The position numbers and the translations under genes were made by a program. The notes below the pieces were generated by a model. The model searched no databases. It was not told the DNA's origin and was given only the letters and a program-made list of their open reading frames with translations. Below are positions 32,427 through 36,871 of a stretch of DNA of 36,871 nt, piece by piece (within the stretch, counting starts at the first letter, position 1; each line of letters begins with the position of its first letter). Origin of the DNA: Acidimicrobiales bacterium (GTDB lineage: Bacteria > Actinomycetota > Acidimicrobiia > Acidimicrobiales > JACCXE01); assembly GCA_035546775.1 (NCBI GenBank), contig DASZWD010000017.1, forward strand, positions 94,564 through 131,434, given 5' to 3'.

Positions 32427-33985
32427 TGGATGACCAGCCGGCAGCGGAAGTCGGGCGATGTGTCGGGGAAGTCGGTGCGGGCGTGGGCGCCGCGGCTCTC
32501 CTGGCGCGCCATCGCGGCATCGAGCAAGGCGTAGGCGACGGTGAAGAGGTTGTTGAGTTCGAGTTCGTCGGCGCGCATGTACGACGGGATCGCGGCCTGG
32601 AGGCTCAGCAACTCCTTGTCCGTCTCCTCGAGCGACTGGGCGCTGCGCAGCACACCGGCGCCGTGGGTCATGGCGCGCTGGAGCGCGTCGCGGATCTTGT
32701 CGGGTCCGAGCGCGGCGGGCGCAACGGCGCGCGCCGTCTCCGGGCGGTCGATACGCCGGCCCGGGATGCCGCCGGTGCCGCCTTCGAGCACGGCGCGCAT
32801 GGCACCGGTGGCCTCGGGCGTGACGCGACCGTCTTCGATCGCTTCGACGACGCGGGCGGCGAACACCATCCCGTCGAGCAGTGAGTTCGACGCCAAGCGG
32901 TTGGCGCCGTGCACGCCAACACACGCTGCCTCACCCGCGGCCCACAGCCCTTCCACCGCGGCGCGCCCGTCCAGGTCGGTGACAACGCCGCCGGACAGGT
33001 AGTGCGCCGCCGGCGCGATGGGCAGCCAGTCCTTGGCCGGGTCGAGGCCGACGGCAGTGAGCGACGCGGTGATCGTCGGGAAGCGCTCGGCGAATCGCTC
33101 GAGTCCGGTGGCGTCCAGCCACAGGTGGTCGACACCTTGGGCCGACATCGTCGCCTGCATCGCCCGCGACACGACGTCGCGAGGTGACAACTCGTCGACG
33201 AACTGATTGCCGTCGCGGTCGCGCAGGATGGCGCCGTGCCCGCGCAAGGCTTCGGACAACAGCGGGCGCGGCATCGCCGGATGGTGCAGGGCCGTCGGGT
33301 GGAACTGCATGAACTCGACGTCGGCCACGGCCACACCGGCGCGCAGCGCCATGGCGATGCCGTCGCCCGTCGCCTGTTCCGGGTTCGTGGTGACGGCGAA
33401 GAGCTGGCCGGCGCCGCCGGTGGCCAGCAGCGTGTGGGTGGCGCGAACCTCGACGCGCTCACCGTCGGGCCGGCGGGCGACGACGCCGCGGCACCGACCG
33501 TTCTCCATAACCAGGTCGACGGCGAGCCAGCGCTCCATAACCGACGCCGCCGTCGTCTGGGTCGCCTCGACCAGCGCCCGCTCGATTTCCAAGCCGGTCG
33601 CCGCGCCGCCGGCGTGCACCACCCGTGCCCGCGAGTGGCCGCCCTCGCGCGCCAACTGGAAATTGCCGTTCTCGTCGCGGTCGAACACCGCGCCAAGGGC
33701 GATCAGTTCGGTGACACGCGTCGGCCCCTCGTCGACGAGGATGCGCACCGCGTCGACATCGCACAGCCCCGCACCCGCTTTGAGCGTGTCGGCGAGGTGG
33801 AGGTCCGTCGAATCCTCGTCGTCGGCGAGCACGGCGGCGACGCCGCCCTGCGCCCACCGCGTCGCCGACTGCTCGAGTTCACCCTTGGTGAGCACGCCCA
33901 CCCGCAGTCCACTCGTCGACGCGCGCACCGCGGCCGACAGACCGGCCACGCCGGAGCCGAGGACGAGGAGGTCGAGGTCAGCCAT
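32423..33985 (-). CDS. nadB: L-aspartate oxidase
   Basis: A 520-residue flavoenzyme oxidising L-aspartate to iminoaspartate, the first step of de novo NAD synthesis. FAD-binding DLLVLGSGVAGLSAAVRA near the N-terminus; substrate-side regions THTLLATGGAGQLFAVTT, EFMQFHPTALHHP and SEALRGHGAILRDRDGNQFVDE; a C-terminal helical part ends in RESRGAHARTDFP, typical of NadB and related succinate dehydrogenase flavoproteins. HYLSGGVVTDLDGRAAV and RLASNSLLDGMVFAARV are the usual final motifs. ATG 33985 was chosen to start directly before the FAD fold; GTG 34003 adds six residues. It follows panD after 39 bp, so both aspartate-using enzymes are made together. Confidence 0.96.
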   Translation of the reverse strand: MADLDLLVLGSGVAGLSAAVRASTSGLRVGVLTKGELEQSATRWAQGGVAAVLADDEDSTDLHLADTLKAGAGLCDVDAVRILVDEGPTRVTELIALGAVFDRDENGNFQLAREGGHSRARVVHAGGAATGLEIERALVEATQTTAASVMERWLAVDLVMENGRCRGVVARRPDGERVEVRATHTLLATGGAGQLFAVTTNPEQATGDGIAMALRAGVAVADVEFMQFHPTALHHPAMPRPLLSEALRGHGAILRDRDGNQFVDELSPRDVVSRAMQATMSAQGVDHLWLDATGLERFAERFPTITASLTAVGLDPAKDWLPIAPAAHYLSGGVVTDLDGRAAVEGLWAAGEAACVGVHGANRLASNSLLDGMVFAARVVEAIEDGRVTPEATGAMRAVLEGGTGGIPGRRIDRPETARAVAPAALGPDKIRDALQRAMTHGAGVLRSAQSLEETDKELLSLQAAIPSYMRADELELNNLFTVAYALLDAAMARQESRGAHARTDFPDTSPDFRCRLVIQ

Positions 33986-34024
33986 CTGACGCAATCGTTG
34001 CACCCCTCCGCGAGGGGCGGCGAT

Positions 34025-34399
34025 TTAGTTGCTCGCTGCTTCGAGCGCGACGTTGTGCGGCACCGGCCGGTTCTCCCCGTCGACGTGGACGATGCGCGGT
34101 GTGAAGTTCTCGCACTCCTCGGCCTCGTAGTCGGCATACGTGATCACGATCACCTTGTCGCCCGGGTGCACGAGGCGGGCGGCCGCGCCGTTCAGGGTGA
34201 TCTCGCCCGGGTTGCCCACGATGGCGTAGGTCTCGAAGCGCGACCCGTTGTCGATGTCGACGACGGTGACCTGTTCCCACTCGAGGATGTCCGCGAGCTC
34301 CATCAGGCGCGGGTCGATGCTGATGGACCCGACGTAGTGCAGATTGGCGTCGGTGACCGTGGCACGGTGGATCTTGGACTTCATCATGCGGCGGCGCAT
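34025..34399 (-). CDS. panD: aspartate 1-decarboxylase proenzyme
   Basis: A 124-residue pyruvoyl enzyme making beta-alanine from L-aspartate. [22 protein letters not shown] contains the self-cleavage Gly24-Ser25, where Ser25 becomes the pyruvoyl group; [12 protein letters not shown] and [20 protein letters not shown] follow as in the family. Start ATG 34399 (MRRRMMKS) shares one base with the panC stop (TGATG). Beta-alanine joins pantoate through PanC. Length and the cleavage site match E. coli and mycobacterial PanD; no PanZ partner is seen, as usual in actinobacteria. Confidence 0.97.
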   Translation of the reverse strand: MRRRMMKSKIHRATVTDANLHYVGSISIDPRLMELADILEWEQVTVVDIDNGSRFETYAIVGNPGEITLNGAAARLVHPGDKVIVITYADYEAEECENFTPRIVHVDGENRPVPHNVALEAASN

Positions 34400-35199
34400 C
34401 AGTGCGTCACTCCTATGTTGTCGAGTAGCCGCGTCGTGCCGAACTTGGCAGCGACGAGGAGACGGGTTTCGTGATCGGTCACGACGGCCTCGGCATAGTC
34501 GAGGGTCGCGCGCGGTTCGTGGTTGACGATGTCGGTGATGACTTCGACGGCGTGGTCGAGATCGGCGGCGCCGGCTTGGAGGGCGCGGTGCAACACAGTG
34601 GCCGCGGCGCGGTCCTCGGGGGACAGATAGACGTTGCGCGAGCTGAGCGCGAGGCCGTCGGCTTCGCGCACGATCGGGCACGGCACGATCTCGACGGGGA
34701 ACGACAGGTCGCGCACGAGCTGCGTCACGACCTGTAACTGCTGGTAGTCCTTCTCGCCGAAGAACGCCCGGCATGGTCCGGCGGCGTTGAACAACTTGGC
34801 GACGACAGTGGCGACGCCGTCGAAGTGCCCGGGGCGCACCGCGCCTTCCATGCCCTCGCTGACCTCGGCGACGTGGATCGTCGTGCGCGTCCCGTTCGGC
34901 CCGTACATCTCCTCGACGGAGGGATGGAGGACGAAGTCGGCGCCGTGGGCGGTAGCAAGGACGACGTCGGCCTCGAAGGGCCTCGGGTACTTGGCCAGGT
35001 CTTCGTTCGGGCCGAACTGGAGCGGGTTCACGAACAAGGTGAGCGCGACGACATCACACGTCGCGCGGGCCGCGTCGATCAGCGACGCATGGCCGGCGTG
35101 CAGCGCACCCATGGTCGGCACGAGGCCGACGGTCTTGCCCTCGGCCCGCTCCGCGTCGAGCGCCTTGCGGAATCCGGCGATGGTGTCGATCACCTGCAT
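34399..35199 (-). CDS. panC: pantothenate synthetase
   Basis: A 266-residue ATP-dependent ligase joining pantoate and beta-alanine. The cytidylyltransferase-type ATP motif is [15 protein letters not shown], with [18 protein letters not shown] binding pantoate, [13 protein letters not shown] carrying key Asp and Gln, and the KMSKS-like [12 protein letters not shown] 35199 has GGAGGAG upstream with 8-nt spacing, inside the end of the DUF2520 gene, which it overlaps by 10 nt. This is the strongest ribosome-binding site in the operon. The block panC-panD-nadB-nadC-coaX supplies CoA and NAD precursors. Confidence 0.97.
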   Translation of the reverse strand: MQVIDTIAGFRKALDAERAEGKTVGLVPTMGALHAGHASLIDAARATCDVVALTLFVNPLQFGPNEDLAKYPRPFEADVVLATAHGADFVLHPSVEEMYGPNGTRTTIHVAEVSEGMEGAVRPGHFDGVATVVAKLFNAAGPCRAFFGEKDYQQLQVVTQLVRDLSFPVEIVPCPIVREADGLALSSRNVYLSPEDRAAATVLHRALQAGAADLDHAVEVITDIVNHEPRATLDYAEAVVTDHETRLLVAAKFGTTRLLDNIGVTH

Positions 35200-35927
35200 C
35201 GGGCGAGCTCCTCCGTCGCCGGCAGGAGAGCGTCGTAGAGCGCGAGGTCGTTCGTGTGCGCCGCGATCGCCTCGCGGTGGCGTTCGACGGTTCCGTAGTC
35301 GCCGCGCGCCACCGGACCGGTGAGTGCCGCCGCCGCGCCGATCTGCTCGACGTTGTCGACCACGGCCCGCACGAGTTCCAGGTAGGCGGCGGGCGACACC
35401 CCGGCCGCGTTCGCCAGCCGCTCGACCTGTCCGAGAATGGTGACGAGGTGGTTGCCCGCGACGCAGCACGCCGCGTGGTGCAGCGCCCGCGTGTCGGCGT
35501 CGTCGCGCAGGGTGATGGCGCGTCCGCCCAACGCCTCGACGATGTCGGCCCCGGTGGTATCGCAGCCCTCGGTCAGCGCGAACCACCCGTTGTCGAGAAG
35601 GCGGGCGGCGCCGATCTCCTGGTTGGGCAACCCCATGACGGGATGGACCACTGCGCGTCGCGGGTGGGGCAGCAAGACGTCAGGTCCGAGCGACCCGCTC
35701 AGGTGCACCACGACGCACGAGTCGACGGCGACGACCGACTGCGCCACCGCCGCGATCGCCGCGTCAGGAGTGGCGATGACGAGCACGTCGACGTCGGCCG
35801 CCGCGTCCTGCACGTCGTCGTCGCGGCCCAGCGCGGGGCGCGCGGTCCAGCCCGCCTTCGCCAGGGCGCGTTGCATCGAACCGCCCGCCCGGCCAGCGCC
35901 GATCACACGAAAGGAAGGGTTGTCCAT
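35190..35927 (-). CDS. Rossmann-fold DUF2520 protein
   Basis: A 245-residue dehydrogenase-like protein. The N-terminal NAD(P)-binding fold has FRVIGAGRAGGSMQRAL (GxGxxG) and VLVIATPDAAIAAVAQ; SLGPDVLLP, HPVMGLPNQ and a C-terminal all-helical DUF2520 dimer domain (HHAACCVAGNHLVTILGQVE...LVRAVVDNVEQIGAAAALTGPVARGD) follow, much as in 6-phosphogluconate-dehydrogenase-like reductases. DUF2520 genes lie beside panC in many actinobacteria, so a role in the pantoate branch, for instance a ketopantoate reductase, has been a reasonable guess, but is unproven. ATG 35927; no strong ribosome-binding site. It overlaps panC by 10 nt. Confidence 0.9.
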   Translation of the reverse strand: MDNPSFRVIGAGRAGGSMQRALAKAGWTARPALGRDDDVQDAAADVDVLVIATPDAAIAAVAQSVVAVDSCVVVHLSGSLGPDVLLPHPRRAVVHPVMGLPNQEIGAARLLDNGWFALTEGCDTTGADIVEALGGRAITLRDDADTRALHHAACCVAGNHLVTILGQVERLANAAGVSPAAYLELVRAVVDNVEQIGAAAALTGPVARGDYGTVERHREAIAAHTNDLALYDALLPATEELARCR

Positions 35928-36031
35928 GGTTCTGCGTTCCGGCCCCAGGTGGGTGCCGTTCGCTCCACCAAAACGGTATCAGAGCACCCCGCCACCGCGC
36001 CCGTCGCCTGCCCGCCATCCCGCCGTCGCCC

Positions 36032-36074
36032 GTGTGCATGTCCAGGGCGGCCAGGCCCGCCTGGAGATGCACAC
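36032..36074 (-). terminator. large stem-loop after the folK fusion gene
   Basis: GTGTGCAT (36032-36039) pairs perfectly with ATGCACAC (36067-36074); inside, CCAGG pairs with CCTGG and most of the remaining GC pairs extend the stem. It lies 2 nt past the folK stop, so it could separate folK from the pan/nad operon. No T-run follows, which is usual for high-GC actinobacteria. Confidence 0.5.
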
Positions 36075-36076
36075 AG

Positions 36077-36871
36077 TTAGCGGTAGAGCGAGAGCCAGGC
36101 GCGCTGGGCGTCGGACAGGAGCGGTTCGGCGGCGGCGAAGTCGAGTTCGTCGCGGCGGCGCATCGCCTTCGCCTTGTACAGCAGTTGGAGTTCGGGAGCG
36201 ATGTACGGGATGCCCTCGGCGCTACGGAGGATCGCTTGTTCGACGGGCAGCGTCACCGCCGCGTCCCGGCGGTAATGGAGGCGGCCGTCACGGATGTCTT
36301 CGAAGAAGACCTCGTGGGTCCACACGCCGTCGCGTTGCGCCCACACCTGGTGTTGATCGGCGGGCAGCGGGTCGCCCGCCCGCCAGCGCGTCATCGCGAC
36401 TGGGGACGGGAAGAACAAGTCCCAGCCGGCGAACTGCTCGTGCACCCGGTCGGCGTCAGCGCGGGCGACGGCGATTTCGAGGTCGCGGTGGTCGCGCACT
36501 CGCCGGCCGACGAACAACTCGATAGCCCAGCCCCCGGCCACCGCCCAGGGCCCGTCCCACCCGCGCATCCAGCGGACGGCGTCGGCCGGCGTGACCGACA
36601 GGTCCCACTCGCCCCACAACGAACCGAGGTTGGTCACGCCTGACGTGTCCAGCGTGGGCACGTCGATCGACGCGTCGGCGACCTCGCGCAAGGGTTCGAC
36701 GACGAACGCCCGCTGGCGCCACAGCGGATGCGGGACCACGAGATCGGGCTCGTTCACCGTGAGATCACCCACGAACAGGACGTCGACGTCGAGGGTGCGC
36801 GGCCCCCAGTGTTCCGTTCGCACGCGGCCGGCCGCGTCTTCGAGCGCGTGCGCCAACTCCAGCAGTTCGCG
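36077..36871 (-). CDS. folK: FolK (HPPK) fused to a nucleotidyltransferase-like domain, 5' end outside the window
   Basis: The open frame runs off the right edge (265 codons including the stop are inside). The visible N-terminal part is the end of 6-hydroxymethyl-7,8-dihydropterin pyrophosphokinase: RELLELAHALEDAAGRVR, then HWGPRTLDVDVLFVGDL with the two metal Asp, and LVVPHPLWRQRAFVVEPL with His and Arg. The frame does not stop there but continues through GSLWGEWDLSVTPADAVRW into a domain like aminoglycoside-2''-adenylyltransferase (PF10706-type): WAVAGGWAIELFVGRRVRDHRDLEIAV, VWTHEVFFEDIRDGRLHYRRD, GIPYIAPELQLLYKAKAMRRRDELDFA and RAWLSLYR. The acidic pair reads DLE, as is common in that family. 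HPPKs are usually about 160-180 residues, so this chain would be roughly twice that. The nucleotidyl substrate is unknown. Confidence 0.85.
   Translation of the reverse strand, partial: RELLELAHALEDAAGRVRTEHWGPRTLDVDVLFVGDLTVNEPDLVVPHPLWRQRAFVVEPLREVADASIDVPTLDTSGVTNLGSLWGEWDLSVTPADAVRWMRGWDGPWAVAGGWAIELFVGRRVRDHRDLEIAVARADADRVHEQFAGWDLFFPSPVAMTRWRAGDPLPADQHQVWAQRDGVWTHEVFFEDIRDGRLHYRRDAAVTLPVEQAILRSAEGIPYIAPELQLLYKAKAMRRRDELDFAAAEPLLSDAQRAWLSLYR

Noticed and set aside
36077-36871. Two separate genes, folK and a nucleotidyltransferase, rather than a fusion
   Set aside because: No stop codon occurs between the domains and no ATG or GTG with a ribosome-binding site is evident at the join, so one continuous frame is the direct reading; an assembly error remains possible.

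Overview
This is a gene-dense, high-GC window of ordinary chromosome with no insertion sequence, prophage, CRISPR array or rRNA, and no gene-free stretch longer than 300 bp. The gene set (CarD, DisA next to RadA, ClpC, CoaX, LysS, PanC/PanD, IspD/IspF, FolK) points to an actinobacterium. Gene order from the RlmB-type methyltransferase (13330) to FolK (36871) broadly follows the Mycobacterium tuberculosis Rv3579c-Rv3606c block as I remember it, with insertions and losses. The DUF1501/DUF1800 pair, the SigH-like sigma factor and nadB/nadC inside the pan operon suggest a deep lineage such as Acidimicrobiia; this placement is inference.

Layout. 1-2.4 kb: a GT2 glycosyltransferase convergent with a DUF2079 membrane protein. 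2.4-3.9 kb: threonine synthase followed by a MoaD/ThiS-like carrier ending in Gly-Gly. 4.0-8.9 kb: a sugar-solute block (glucosyl-3-phosphoglycerate synthase, glycerate kinase, a GT20 trehalose-6-phosphate synthase-like enzyme, a lipoprotein and an OtsB-like phosphatase). 8.9-12.3 kb: LytR_C protein, Tat-exported DUF1501 and DUF1800. 12.4-13.2 kb: tRNA-Thr(UGU) and a SigH-like sigma factor. 13.3-15.8 kb: carD-ispD-ispF-rlmB. 15.9-20.1 kb: a Crp/Fnr regulator coupled to a leucine-rich-repeat protein, TesB thioesterase, dienelactone hydrolase divergent from a VOC protein across a MerR/SoxR-type operator, and a CPBP protease-like protein. 20.1-23.1 kb: a hairpin-rich convergent spacer, disA, a second VOC protein and radA. 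23.1-28.9 kb: LppM-like protein, universal stress protein, clpC, a polyprenyl diphosphate synthase and an RNA methyltransferase. 28.9-36.9 kb: one long minus-strand run for cofactors (folK fusion, DUF2520, panC, panD, nadB, nadC, coaX, lysS and a small secreted protein).

The strongest general signals are these. First, about a dozen start codons lie 7-10 nt downstream of a TANNNT box, the arrangement expected of leaderless transcripts. Second, a 19-bp-spacer MerR-family promoter stands between two detoxification-type genes. Third, folK is fused in frame to an aminoglycoside-nucleotidyltransferase-like domain at the right edge. Fourth, back-to-back perfect inverted repeats fill the CPBP/disA spacer. 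Fifth, panD and nadB, which both consume aspartate, are adjacent inside a CoA/NAD operon.
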